Shown: positions 1-8,732 of the stretch, piece after piece
Numbering within the stretch: position 1 is the first letter of the stretch
Layout: each line of letters opens with the position of its first letter
Origin: Bog-473 sp963782415
GTDB taxonomy: Bacteria > Actinomycetota > Acidimicrobiia > Acidimicrobiales > RAAP-2
Assembly: GCA_963782415.1 (NCBI GenBank)
Contig: CAWAJT010000007.1
Coordinates: 248,001 to 312,000 of the forward strand
Direction: 5' to 3'
Length of the DNA: 64,000 bases
Program-made: the position numbers and the translations under genes
The notes under the pieces: generated by a model
Databases searched by the model: none
Told to the model about the DNA's origin: nothing
What the model saw: only the letters and a program-made list of their open reading frames with translations

Positions 1-383
1 GAGACCGGAGCAAACGGCCCCTGATGGGCGCCGCGGCGGCCGAGCTCAGCGACCTGTGCTTCGTGACGTCGGACAACCCGCGCGACGAGGATCCCCTGAC
101 CATCATCGAAGAGGTCGTGGGCGGCATGCGAGGCCGGCGCGACGAAGGCGTGGTCGTCGAGCCCGACCGGGGCGTGGCCATCCGGCTGGCGCTCGATGCC
201 GCCGGACCGGGTGACGTGGTCGTCATCGCGGGCAAGGGCCACGAGACTTACCAGGAGATTGCCGGTCAGCGACTTCCCTTCGACGACGCGGTCGAAGCGC
301 GCCGGGCGCTCTCGGTGCGGTTCTCCTCGGACCCGCGGACCTGGGACGGGTTCGCCGTCCCCACCCCCACTGCGGAGGTCTGA
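1..383 (+). CDS. murE: UDP-N-acetylmuramoyl-tripeptide synthetase MurE, C-terminal part
   Basis: This is the 3' end of a Mur ligase whose start lies left of the window; the frame is open from base 3. MurE adds the third stem-peptide residue to UDP-MurNAc-dipeptide in the cytoplasm. The visible part opens with the DRSKRPLMG segment and has the family signature TSDNPRDEDP and then GKGHETYQE. The DNPR motif is the substrate-specificity loop of enzymes that add meso-diaminopimelate, so a DAP-type wall is inferred. The stop lies only 6 bases before mraY, where murF is usually found. Identification is firm; only about 126 residues are visible. Confidence 0.93.
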   Translation, partial: DRSKRPLMGAAAAELSDLCFVTSDNPRDEDPLTIIEEVVGGMRGRRDEGVVVEPDRGVAIRLALDAAGPGDVVVIAGKGHETYQEIAGQRLPFDDAVEARRALSVRFSSDPRTWDGFAVPTPTAEV

Positions 384-389
384 CGGCAC

Positions 390-1430
390 GTGCTGGGCCT
401 GCTCGTCACGGGAAGCGTCGCGCTGTGGGTCGCCATCGTCTTCACCCCGGTCCTCATCCGTTATTTCCGCCAGCGGGAGCTCGGTCAGTACATCAGGGAG
501 GACGGTCCGGCGTCGCACTCCACCAAGGCCGGGACCCCGACCATGGGCGGGATCGCCATTGTGGCCGGCACGTTGTTCGGATACGCCATCGGGCACGTCG
601 GGACCGAGGTCCGCTTCTCGCGTACCGGCTACCTCGCCGTGGGCGCCGTGGTGGCGTTCGGCCTCATCGGCTATCTCGACGATTACATCAAGGTCCACCA
701 CCGCCGCAGTCTCGGGTTGAACAAGCGGGGGAAGTCGGCGGCTCAGGTGCTCTGTGCGTTGGCCTTCGCCGAGCTCGCCCTGCACTGGGCCCACACTTCT
801 ACGGCCCTCTCCTTCACCCGTGCCGATGCCATCGGCATCGACCTGGGCCAGTGGCTGTGGGTGCTCTTCGCCGTCGTGGTCATGGTCGGTGCCTCCAACG
901 CGGTGAACATCACCGACGGGGTGGACGGCCTGGCCGCGGGCTCAGGCACATTCTGCTTCGCCGTGCTGGCGATCATGGGCTATTGGATCTTCCGGCACGT
1001 CGCCATTTACCACGTGCTACCGGCCTCGGCCATCGACCTCTCGCTCGTGTCGGTCGCGCTGGCAGGTGCCTGCATCGGGTTCCTCTGGTGGAACGCGGCG
1101 CCGGCCAAGATCATCATGGGCGACACGGGGTCGTTGGCCATCGGGGCCGGACTGGCGGCGCTATGCCTCCTGCTCAACCTGGAACTCCTCCTGCTGGTGA
1201 TCGGCGGCCTCTTCGTCATGGAGACCGTGTCGGTGATCATGCAGATCATCAGCTTTCGCGTCTTCCACCGGCGCATCTTCCGTATGGCGCCCATCCACCA
1301 TCACTTCGAGCTCGGGGGTTGGCCCGAGACCACGGTGATCGTCCGTTTCTGGATCCTCGGTGGTCTCTTCTCCGCGTTGGGGCTCGGGATCTTCTACGGC
1401 GACTTCCTCACCGTCGCGAAGATCACGTGA
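390..1430 (+). CDS. mraY: phospho-N-acetylmuramoyl-pentapeptide-transferase MraY
   Basis: MraY transfers phospho-MurNAc-pentapeptide to undecaprenyl phosphate at the inner membrane, making lipid I. The 346-residue product is of normal length with about ten hydrophobic segments. Family motifs are present in order: SHSTKAGTPTMGGI near residue 45, NAVNITDGVDGLAAG near 170 with the catalytic aspartates, GDTGSLAIG near 247, and MAPIHHHFELGG near 300. The start is GTG with GGAGG about 11 bases upstream, inside the end of murE. murD, which commonly follows mraY, is absent; 145 bases separate this stop from ftsW. Confidence 0.97.
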   Translation: MLGLLVTGSVALWVAIVFTPVLIRYFRQRELGQYIREDGPASHSTKAGTPTMGGIAIVAGTLFGYAIGHVGTEVRFSRTGYLAVGAVVAFGLIGYLDDYIKVHHRRSLGLNKRGKSAAQVLCALAFAELALHWAHTSTALSFTRADAIGIDLGQWLWVLFAVVVMVGASNAVNITDGVDGLAAGSGTFCFAVLAIMGYWIFRHVAIYHVLPASAIDLSLVSVALAGACIGFLWWNAAPAKIIMGDTGSLAIGAGLAALCLLLNLELLLLVIGGLFVMETVSVIMQIISFRVFHRRIFRMAPIHHHFELGGWPETTVIVRFWILGGLFSALGLGIFYGDFLTVAKIT

Positions 1431-1575
1431 CGCAGGAACGGTACGACGGCCGGCCCGTGCCGAACGGGTGCGCCGCGGTCCGCCACTTCGAGGCCGCGCT
1501 GGGGGAGACTGGCGTCATGCATCGGGTGTCGGACCGGGCAGAGTGGCGCGCCCGCTCCCTCGAGGAGGGGGCGCC

Positions 1576-2883
1576 ATGACGACGACACGCAGCATTGTGC
1601 CCGCCGAGCGGCACCGAGCGTCGCGGCCCCACCGGGCGGGGACGGCGACGTCAACGCGCCGAGCAGCGGGCGCGACACGATCGTCGCACCGCCAGAGTGA
1701 CGCCGGCATCGGGGTCCGCATCGGCAGCCGACGCATGTCGGTCTCGACCCTCCTGTTGGTCGATGTCATCCTCCTGTGCGTCATCGGGCTGGTCATGGTG
1801 GGCTCGGCCTCCTCGGTCGTGTCGATCTCCACGTACGGCACGCCGTGGGCGATCTTGATCCGCGAAGCCATGTGGATGGCGCTCGGGGCGGTGGCGTTCT
1901 GGCTGGCGGTGCGGTTCGACTACCGCAAGCTGCGCCGGTGGAGCCCGCTGATCGTCCTGGTGACGTTCGCCCTGCTGTTCGTCGTGCTGGTGCCGGGCCT
2001 CGGGGTCCACGCCATGGGCTCAAGCCGCTGGGTGGGCTTCGGGCAGTTCCGACTGCAGCCGTCCGAGCTGATGAAGCTGGCCCTCACGCTCTTCGCCGCC
2101 GACTTCATTGCGCGTCGTCTCGATGAGGATGCCGCCGACCGCCGCATCATCGGCCCGTTGCTCATCGTGACCGGCTTCGCCTGCGTCTTGATCCTGGCCC
2201 AGCCCGACATGGGCACGGCAATGGTCCTCGGCTTCATCGCGCTCGCCCTCCTGTTCGTCTCGGGCGTGCGTCTCGGGCCCGTCATGAAGGTGATGGCCGC
2301 CCTGGTCGGCCTTGCGCTGCTGGTGGCGGTGGCCTCGCCCTACCGCCGGGCCCGCCTGCTGTCGTTCATGGACCCCTCGGCGCACAGCTCGGGCTCGGGG
2401 TACCAGGTGATGCAGTCGCTCATCGGGCTGGGGTCGGGACACTTCGTCGGCTCGGGCCTGGGCGGCGGGCAGGCGCAGTGGGGCTTTCTCCCGAACGCGC
2501 ACACCGACTTCATCTTCTCGGTCATCGGCGAGCAGCTCGGGATCGCCGGCGCCGTCCTGGTCCTCTTCTTGTTGGGGTCGTTCATGTGGCTCGGGATCCG
2601 CGCCGCGGTGCAGTCCCCGGACCGCTTCGGCGCGCTGCTCTCCCTCGGCCTGGTGGCCTGGGTGGGGGCCGAGACGCTCATCAACGTCGGGGCGGTCGTC
2701 GGCGTGTTGCCGGTGACCGGCATTCCGCTCCCGTTCATCTCGTTCGGAGGATCGTCGCTCGTGATCACCATGGTGGCGGCCGGCATCCTGATCAACGTGG
2801 CCCGGCACGGTGAAGCCGGGAGGAGCACGCTGCGCCTGGCCGGCTCGCCACGGCGACCGGCCGGCCCGGCGCGGGGTCGGTGA
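1576..2883 (+). CDS. ftsW: peptidoglycan glycosyltransferase / division protein FtsW (SEDS family)
   Basis: FtsW polymerises lipid II into septal glycan together with a class B penicillin-binding protein. The 435-residue product has a basic, Arg/Thr-rich cytoplasmic N-terminus of about 55 residues, then about ten membrane spans. SEDS hallmarks are GSSRWVGFGQFRLQPSE near residue 150, PNAHTDFIFSVIGEQLG near 305, and LPFISFGGSSL near 390. The frame is open further upstream inside mraY, but ATG 1576 is preferred because GAGGAGGGG precedes it by about 5 bases. The stop overlaps the murG start (GTGA). The 145 bases before the gene hold no recognisable coding remnant of murD. Confidence 0.95.
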   Translation: MTTTRSIVPAERHRASRPHRAGTATSTRRAAGATRSSHRQSDAGIGVRIGSRRMSVSTLLLVDVILLCVIGLVMVGSASSVVSISTYGTPWAILIREAMWMALGAVAFWLAVRFDYRKLRRWSPLIVLVTFALLFVVLVPGLGVHAMGSSRWVGFGQFRLQPSELMKLALTLFAADFIARRLDEDAADRRIIGPLLIVTGFACVLILAQPDMGTAMVLGFIALALLFVSGVRLGPVMKVMAALVGLALLVAVASPYRRARLLSFMDPSAHSSGSGYQVMQSLIGLGSGHFVGSGLGGGQAQWGFLPNAHTDFIFSVIGEQLGIAGAVLVLFLLGSFMWLGIRAAVQSPDRFGALLSLGLVAWVGAETLINVGAVVGVLPVTGIPLPFISFGGSSLVITMVAAGILINVARHGEAGRSTLRLAGSPRRPAGPARGR

Positions 2884-4151
2884 GCGCACGCCGCGGCACG
2901 GTGGTGGCGGGCGGCGGGACGGGTGGTCACATCGTGCCCTCGTTGCAGATCGCCCGCGCCTTGGTCGCGCGCGGCCACCCGCCGGCGTCAATTGAGCTCT
3001 ACGGCTCGCGACGGGGACAAGAGGCGGCCCTGTGGCCGACGCTCGAATTCCCGTACACCCTTCTCCCCGGGCGCGGCGTGCGGCGCAGCATCCGCCCCTC
3101 GGCGTGGTGGGACAACGCCGGCGCCGTTCTCGGCCTGGGTTGGGCCTGCGTGCGGGCGGTGGCATCGTTCCTGGCCCGTCGTCCTCGCGTCGTGGTTGTC
3201 GTCGGGGGCTACGCCAGCTTCCCCGCCGGCCTGGCGGCGTTGCTGACCCGGGTGCCCCTGGTGTCGATGACCACCGACTCCGTGCCGGGCGCCGTAAACC
3301 ACCTGCTGGGGCGCTTCGCCGCTGCGAACGCCGTTGCTTTCGCCGAGACGGACCTGCCGCGGACCCACGTCACCGGCACGCCGGTGCGTCCCGAGCTGGC
3401 CGCCCTGGAGCGGACGCCCGGAGGGCGGGTCGCCAGCCGGATGACGCTCGGGCTGCCGCCCGACCGCCAGACCGTCGCCTGCGCCGGTGGATCGCTCGGA
3501 GCGCGCCGCGTCAACCGCGCCGTGGCTGAACTGGCGGCGATCTGGGGTGGCTGCGGAGACCGCTCGCTTTACCACGTGACCGGGCGACGTGACTACGAAG
3601 AGTTCGCTCCCGCCCCCACATCCGGTCCTGCTCCCGCCGGCGCACCGGTGGAGGCCGACGACACCCAGGGCCTGCACTACCGCGTGGTGCCCTTCGAAGA
3701 CGACATGCCCGATCTCTACAATGCCGCCGACGTGTGCGTCGTCCGTGCGGGCGCCATGACCGTGGCTGAGTTGTTGATGTCGGGTGTCCCCGCCATCCTC
3801 GTGCCGCTGCCCGGCGCACCGGACGACCATCAGACGCGCAACGCCCAGGCGCTCGTGGCCATGGGGGCCGCCGTGCTGGTGGCCGACCACGAGTGCGACG
3901 GTCGCCGCCTGGCCCTCGAACTCAATGCGCTGTTGGCGGACCCCGAACGCCTTGAGGCCATGCGCGGGGCGGCCTCGGAGCACCGCGCGCCCCGACGCGG
4001 CCGCCCGGGTCGCCGAGTTGGTGGACGGGCATGCCCGCTGACAGCGGCGAGGCCGCGGGGGTGTCCCGCCCGGGCCCGAGTGCGGATCTGGCCTTGGACC
4101 TGGCTGAGCTCAAGCACATCCATATCGTCGGGATCGGCGGCGCCGGCATGA
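2880..4151 (+). CDS. murG: UDP-GlcNAc transferase MurG, apparent frameshift near the 3' end
   Basis: MurG adds GlcNAc to lipid I, making lipid II at the inner face of the membrane. Visible motifs are GGGTGGHIVPSLQ at residues 10-22, VGGYASFPAG near 105, GGSLGAR near 205, and the sugar-nucleotide site RAGAMTVAELLMSGVP near 285 followed by DDHQTRNAQAL. After residue about 370 the literal frame turns into Arg/Pro-rich sequence and runs to 4151, deep inside murC. Dropping one C from the CCCC run at 3990-3993 restores a normal ending (DAAARVAELVDGHAR) with a stop at 4039-4041, overlapping the murC start by 11 bases. The true gene is therefore probably 2880-4041. Confidence 0.92.
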   Translation: MSARRGTVVAGGGTGGHIVPSLQIARALVARGHPPASIELYGSRRGQEAALWPTLEFPYTLLPGRGVRRSIRPSAWWDNAGAVLGLGWACVRAVASFLARRPRVVVVVGGYASFPAGLAALLTRVPLVSMTTDSVPGAVNHLLGRFAAANAVAFAETDLPRTHVTGTPVRPELAALERTPGGRVASRMTLGLPPDRQTVACAGGSLGARRVNRAVAELAAIWGGCGDRSLYHVTGRRDYEEFAPAPTSGPAPAGAPVEADDTQGLHYRVVPFEDDMPDLYNAADVCVVRAGAMTVAELLMSGVPAILVPLPGAPDDHQTRNAQALVAMGAAVLVADHECDGRRLALELNALLADPERLEAMRGAASEHRAPRRGRPGRRVGGRACPLTAARPRGCPARARVRIWPWTWLSSSTSISSGSAAPA

Positions 4152-5458
4152 GCGCCATCGCCCTCGTGCTGCGGGCGATGGGCCATGTGGTGACCGGCTC
4201 CGACCTGAAGGACTCCCCGGTGGCCGAGCGGCTACGCGCCCACGGCATCACGGTCGCGGTCGGCCACGCGCCGGGCAACGTGGTGGGCGCCGCGGCGGTG
4301 ACGTACTCGCCCGCGGTCCAGCCGGAGAATGCGGAGGTGACAGAGGCGCGCCGGCTGGGCATCAGGGTGGCGCCGCGCTCAGAGGTGCTGGCGGCCATCT
4401 GCGCCACCCGCCGCTGCCTGGCCGTGTCCGGTACGCACGGCAAGACGACGACCGCCTCCATGCTCTCCCTGATCCTGGTCGAGGCGGGGATGCACCCCTC
4501 CTTCGTCATCGGGGCCGATGTCAACGAAATCGGGACCAACGCCGTGTGGGACGCCGGAGAGTGGCTCGTCGTCGAGGCGGACGAGAGCTACGGCACCTTC
4601 CAGGCAATCCGGCCTGACGTGGCCGTCCTCACGAGCGTCGAGGCCGACCATCTTGATTTCTATGGCACCTTCGACGTGCTGCGCCGCGCCTTTGCCGACT
4701 TCGTGGCGGGCGCCAGCAGCGGCTCGGTCGTGTGCGCCGACGACGCTGAAGCAGCATCCATCGGACGCCGGCACGGGGCCACGACGGTCGGGTCCGATAC
4801 CGAGGCGACCTACGTCATGGCCGACCTGGCCCTGCAGCGGAGCTCCGTCTCGTTCGCCCTGCACGGTCCGGAGGGCGAGCTGGGCACCGTGCACATCGGC
4901 GTTCCCGGCCTGCACAACGCGCGGAACGCGGCGATGGCGGTCGTGGCCGCGCTGCGTGTGGGTGCGCCCTTCGCCGCGGCCCAGGCCGCGCTGGCCCGCT
5001 TCGCCGGCGTGACGCGTCGTTTCGAGTTTCGCGGTGACGTAGCCGGGGTGACCTTCGTCGACGACTACGCCCACCTTCCCTCCGAGGTGCGCGCCGCCCT
5101 GGCCACGGCCAGGACGGGCGGCTGGGACCGCGTGGTGGCGGTGTTCCAACCGCACCGGTTCTCCCGCACTGCGGCCCTGGCGACGGAATTCGGGACCGTG
5201 TTCGCGGAGGCGGACGTGCTCGTGGTGACCGACATCTACAGCGCCGGCGAGCGCCCTGTGCCCGGGGTGTCGGGCCGCCTGGTGGCCGACGCCGTGCGGG
5301 AGCAGGACCCACGCCTTCGCGTCGTGTACGCGGGCGGGTGGGAGGAGTTGCGCCAGGCGGTCGGGTCCGAGCTGCGCTCCGGCGACCTCTGCCTCACGCT
5401 CGGGGCGGGCGACCTGACGAGACTGCCCGACGAGCTCCTCGAGTCCCCGCGGTGGTGA
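4031..5458 (+). CDS. murC: UDP-N-acetylmuramate--L-alanine ligase MurC
   Basis: MurC performs the ATP-dependent addition of the first amino acid to UDP-MurNAc. In 475 residues it shows the N-terminal UDP-binding loop GIGGAGMSAIA near residue 34, the Mur-ligase ATP loop SGTHGKTTTASM near 135, the EADESYGTF segment near 180, and the C-terminal-domain motifs DDYAHLPSE and FQPHRFSRT. ATG 4031 follows a GGTGGACGGG stretch and lies inside the probable end of murG; GTG 4061 is a possible later start. The stop overlaps the murB start. Confidence 0.96.
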   Translation: MPADSGEAAGVSRPGPSADLALDLAELKHIHIVGIGGAGMSAIALVLRAMGHVVTGSDLKDSPVAERLRAHGITVAVGHAPGNVVGAAAVTYSPAVQPENAEVTEARRLGIRVAPRSEVLAAICATRRCLAVSGTHGKTTTASMLSLILVEAGMHPSFVIGADVNEIGTNAVWDAGEWLVVEADESYGTFQAIRPDVAVLTSVEADHLDFYGTFDVLRRAFADFVAGASSGSVVCADDAEAASIGRRHGATTVGSDTEATYVMADLALQRSSVSFALHGPEGELGTVHIGVPGLHNARNAAMAVVAALRVGAPFAAAQAALARFAGVTRRFEFRGDVAGVTFVDDYAHLPSEVRAALATARTGGWDRVVAVFQPHRFSRTAALATEFGTVFAEADVLVVTDIYSAGERPVPGVSGRLVADAVREQDPRLRVVYAGGWEELRQAVGSELRSGDLCLTLGAGDLTRLPDELLESPRW

Positions 5459-6492
5459 CGCTCGGCCGCGATCTGCGTCCGCTGGCCGATGCGTTGGGGG
5501 AGCGGGCCACCTTGCACAAACCCCTCGGTCCGCTCACCACCTACGGGGTCGGCGGAACGGCTGCCCTCTACGTCGAGGTCGAGGGGCCAGGTGACCTCGA
5601 CGTCGTGCGCACGCAGCTGCGGCGTCACGCCGCCGGGTCCGAGACCGCCTCGAGGTCGGCGCCTGCTGTGTTCGTGTTGGGTCGCGGCTCCAACCTGCTC
5701 GTGGCTGACGAGGGTTTCGACGGGATCGTCCTGCACCTCGGGGCCGGATTCGCCACGGTGGACCTGCCAGACGCCTCGACGGCGAGCGCCGGTGGCGCTC
5801 GCGCCGTGGTGCGGGCCGGGGCGGCGGTGGCGCTGCCCGTGCTGGCCCGGCGTGTCGCCGACGCAGGGTGGAGCGGTTTGTCGTGGGCCGTCGGGGTTCC
5901 CGGGTCGGTGGGCGGTGCGGTGCGCATGAACGCGGGCGGCCACGGATCGGACATGGCCTCGACCCTCGTCCGCTACAGCTGGGTCGATCTGCTCGGTGAG
6001 TCCGGGGGGACCGACGAGGTCGAGCACCTCGCCTACGGGTACCGCTCCTCGTCCGTCTCGCCCGCACGCCTGGTGGTGGCAGCCGAGCTGGCCGTCAGGC
6101 CGGGATCGGTCCACGAGGAGCAGCGGGCGGTGACCGACATCGTGCGTTGGCGACGGGCCCACCAACCGGGAGGGTCCAACGCCGGATCGGTGTTCACCAA
6201 CCCCGAAGGCGACTCGGCCGGACGGCTCATCGAGGCAGCGGGGTTGAAGGGCTTCCGCCTCGGCACCGCCCACGTGTCAGAGAAGCACGCCAACTTCATT
6301 CAGGCCGACAGGGACGGCCGCGCCGCCGACGTCGCCGCCCTCATGAGGCACGTGCGCCAGGTCGTCGCCGAGCAGTCGGGGGTCACCCTGCGCGCCGAGG
6401 TCCGCCTCCTCGGCTTCGACCGCGGTGAAGATGGTGCCGTGGACGACAATGGTGGCGACCCGGGTGCGGGCCGCGTCGGAGTGACGCGGTGA
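5455..6492 (+). CDS. murB: UDP-N-acetylenolpyruvoylglucosamine reductase MurB
   Basis: MurB is the FAD/NADPH enzyme that reduces UDP-enolpyruvyl-GlcNAc to UDP-MurNAc. The 345-residue protein shows the FAD-site motif GRGSNLLV near residue 76, VGVPGSVGGAVRMNAGGHG near 145, a YRSS segment typical of type I enzymes near 197, and GSNAGSVFTNP followed by AGLKGFRLGTAHVSEKHANF. The start is one of two consecutive GTG codons (5452 or 5455); 5455 gives a GTGA overlap with the murC stop. The open frame extends upstream inside murC, but that part has no family similarity. Confidence 0.94.
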   Translation: MTLGRDLRPLADALGERATLHKPLGPLTTYGVGGTAALYVEVEGPGDLDVVRTQLRRHAAGSETASRSAPAVFVLGRGSNLLVADEGFDGIVLHLGAGFATVDLPDASTASAGGARAVVRAGAAVALPVLARRVADAGWSGLSWAVGVPGSVGGAVRMNAGGHGSDMASTLVRYSWVDLLGESGGTDEVEHLAYGYRSSSVSPARLVVAAELAVRPGSVHEEQRAVTDIVRWRRAHQPGGSNAGSVFTNPEGDSAGRLIEAAGLKGFRLGTAHVSEKHANFIQADRDGRAADVAALMRHVRQVVAEQSGVTLRAEVRLLGFDRGEDGAVDDNGGDPGAGRVGVTR

Positions 6493-7373
6493 CGCCTGAC
6501 GATGCCTCGGGGAAGAGGCGCACGCCGGCGGGCGGGCGGGCCACGTGGCGCCGGCGGGTGCTGGGGACGTGGCGCCTGGGGCGCAGCCGCCGGCGGGCGC
6601 CCCAGGCGTGGACCCCGGAGCGCATCGATCCCCGAATCTCCGCCCGGCGCACGGCGGTCATCCGGGAGCAGGGTCGGCGCCGGCTGATCATCGGCGGTGC
6701 CGCCCTCGGCGCCATCGGCCTCCTCGTCGGTGGCTGGTTCCTCCTGCACACCCCGCTCTTCTCCGCCCGTTCGGTGACGGTGAGCGGCAACGTGCACGAG
6801 ACGACGGCCCAGGTGCTGGCCCAATCGGGGCTGGCCTCGCACCCGCCGCTGCTCGATGTCGACACCGGCGCCACGGCGGCCCGGCTCGAACAGCTGCCCT
6901 GGGTGCGGACGGCCACCGTGCACGTCGGCTGGCCCGACGGCGTGCGCATCGCGGTGACCGAGGAGACGCCGCGCTTCGCCGCCAAGACGGCGGCCGGAAC
7001 GTGGGAGATGCTCAGCTCGGACGGCCGTGTGCTGGCGGCGTCTGCGGCCCAGCCGCCCGGCCTCCTCGTCCTGACCGTACCGGAGCCGCCGGGCGCGCCG
7101 GGGACGACGCTCCCGGCCAAGGACGGGCCGGGACTCCGGGTCGCCTCCACACTCCCTCCGTCGTTCGTGGGCCAGGTCACGGCGGTCACCGTCGAACCGG
7201 CCGGCTGGGTCCAGCTGGCCTTGACCACACCGATCGTGGTCGACATCGGCACCACGGCCGAGCTCAACGCCAAGTACGAGGACGTTTCGTCCATTCTGGC
7301 GGGGGCATCACTCCACAACGGGGATGTGATCGATGTCAGCGTACCTGATGCCCCCACCGTGACCTCAGCGTGA
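6489..7373 (+). CDS. ftsQ: cell division protein FtsQ (DivIB family)
   Basis: FtsQ is a bitopic divisome scaffold. The 294-residue product has a basic cytoplasmic N-terminus of about 60 residues, one membrane span near residues 62-82 (LIIGGAALGAIGLLVGGW) and a POTRA domain beginning FSARSVTVSGN near 93. The characteristic LPWVRTATVHVGWPDGVRIAVTE follows, then a beta-rich extracytoplasmic domain. The GTG start overlaps the murB stop (GTGA). Sequence conservation is low, as usual for the family, but the POTRA motifs and the place between murB and ftsZ make the call secure. Confidence 0.9.
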   Translation: MTPDDASGKRRTPAGGRATWRRRVLGTWRLGRSRRRAPQAWTPERIDPRISARRTAVIREQGRRRLIIGGAALGAIGLLVGGWFLLHTPLFSARSVTVSGNVHETTAQVLAQSGLASHPPLLDVDTGATAARLEQLPWVRTATVHVGWPDGVRIAVTEETPRFAAKTAAGTWEMLSSDGRVLAASAAQPPGLLVLTVPEPPGAPGTTLPAKDGPGLRVASTLPPSFVGQVTAVTVEPAGWVQLALTTPIVVDIGTTAELNAKYEDVSSILAGASLHNGDVIDVSVPDAPTVTSA

Positions 7374-7383
7374 CGGAGTATGC

Positions 7384-7412
7384 TTGACCAGCCCGAACGC
7401 CACCCGTATGGT
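7384..7412 (+). promoter_or_regulatory. candidate sigma-70 promoter for ftsZ
   Basis: TTGACC (7384-7389) and TATGGT (7407-7412) are separated by exactly 17 bases in the 179-base gap between ftsQ and ftsZ. This is among the best -35/-10 pairs in the window. It would give a leader of roughly 130 bases for ftsZ, consistent with separate ftsZ transcription in other actinomycetes. The prediction rests on sequence only. Confidence 0.6.
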
Positions 7413-7552
7413 GGAGCCACGTTCCCGCACTGTGAACATCAACCTTCTCCAGAGGTTCAGGGATGGGTGGCTCGTCGCATGGCGCGAGTGGCGATGGGCG
7501 GCAACAATGAGCGAGTGACCGGTCGGCGATCGACCCGAGGACGAGGGAGTTC

Positions 7553-8662
7553 ATGACGACCGTGCCTTCCCAGGGCAACTACCTGGCAGTGATCAAGGTC
7601 GTCGGTGTGGGTGGCGGAGGCGTCAACGCCGTCAACCGCATGATCGACTCGGGCCTGCGCAACGTGGAATTCATCGCCGCCAATACCGACGCCCAGGCGC
7701 TGCTCATGAGCGACGCCGATCTGAAGCTGGACATCGGGCGTCAGCTGACCCGCGGTCTGGGCGCGGGAAGTGACCCCGAGGTGGGGCGCCTCGCCGCCGA
7801 GGAGCACCGGCCCGAAATAGAGGAGGCGCTCCAGGGCGCCGACATGGTCTTCATCACCGCCGGCAAGGGCGGTGGGACAGGGACGGGAGCCGCCCCGGTC
7901 GTCGCCGAGATAGCGAAGAGCCTCGGCGCGCTGACCATCGGTGTGGTGACGCGGCCCTTCACGTTCGAGGGGCGGCGCCGGGCCATGCAGGCGGAGAAGG
8001 GGATTGGCGTCCTCAAGGAGAAGGTCGACACCCTCATCGTCATCCCCAACGACCGGCTGCTGACCGTCTCCAACGACAAGACGAGCATGGTCAACGCGTT
8101 CAAGATGGCCGACGAGGTCCTCCTCCAGGGCGTGCGCGGCATCACCGACCTCATCACGGTCCCCGGCCTCATCAACACCGACTTCGCCGACGTGAAGATG
8201 GTGATGACCAATGCCGGCACCGCCATCATGGGCATCGGCTCGTCGATCGGCGAGGGCCGTGCCGCGAATGCAGCACGGGCCGCCATCACCTCGCCGCTGC
8301 TCGAGGCGTCCATTGAGGGCGCCCGGGGCATGGTGCTCAACATCGCGGGCGGATCCGACCTCGGCCTCTTCGAGGTGAACGAGGCCGCCGAGATCATCCA
8401 CGCGGTGGCGCACCCAGACGCCAACATCATCTTCGGTGCGGTGATCGACGACACCATGGGCGACGAGGTGCGCGTCACGGTGATCGCGGCCGGATTCGAG
8501 CGCTGGGAGGAAGGAACCGGACCCTCCACCAAGGCGGGCGACCTGGCGGCGACGATCTTCTCGACGCCTGAGCCGGTGGACATCTTCGCCGACGCCACGG
8601 GCTCCGAAGAGGAGCTCGACCTGGGAGACGACGATTTCGACGTCCCCTCCTTCCTCCGCTAG
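7553..8662 (+). CDS. ftsZ: cell division GTPase FtsZ
   Basis: FtsZ is the tubulin homologue that forms the cytokinetic ring. In 369 residues it has GVGGGGVNAVNRMI near residue 17, the tubulin signature GKGGGTGTGAAPVV near 104, the T7-loop region near 200, and a short C-terminal linker ending in DDDFDVPSFLR. That ending is the conserved peptide that binds SepF and other partners. The ATG follows GAGGGAG with normal spacing. The gene has its own putative promoter in the upstream gap and is followed by yggS and sepF. pgeF, often found directly after ftsZ in this phylum, is missing. Confidence 0.98.
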   Translation: MTTVPSQGNYLAVIKVVGVGGGGVNAVNRMIDSGLRNVEFIAANTDAQALLMSDADLKLDIGRQLTRGLGAGSDPEVGRLAAEEHRPEIEEALQGADMVFITAGKGGGTGTGAAPVVAEIAKSLGALTIGVVTRPFTFEGRRRAMQAEKGIGVLKEKVDTLIVIPNDRLLTVSNDKTSMVNAFKMADEVLLQGVRGITDLITVPGLINTDFADVKMVMTNAGTAIMGIGSSIGEGRAANAARAAITSPLLEASIEGARGMVLNIAGGSDLGLFEVNEAAEIIHAVAHPDANIIFGAVIDDTMGDEVRVTVIAAGFERWEEGTGPSTKAGDLAATIFSTPEPVDIFADATGSEEELDLGDDDFDVPSFLR

Positions 8663-8732
8663 CGGCGACGTCGCTGCGAGACTGCGTGCTGTCCGGCAGC
8701 GGATAGAACGCGCCGGAGGCGACCCTTCCCGT

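Noticed and set aside
1431..1575. Possible murD remnant between mraY and ftsW
   Set aside because: Translations of the 145-base gap show no Mur-ligase-like stretch.
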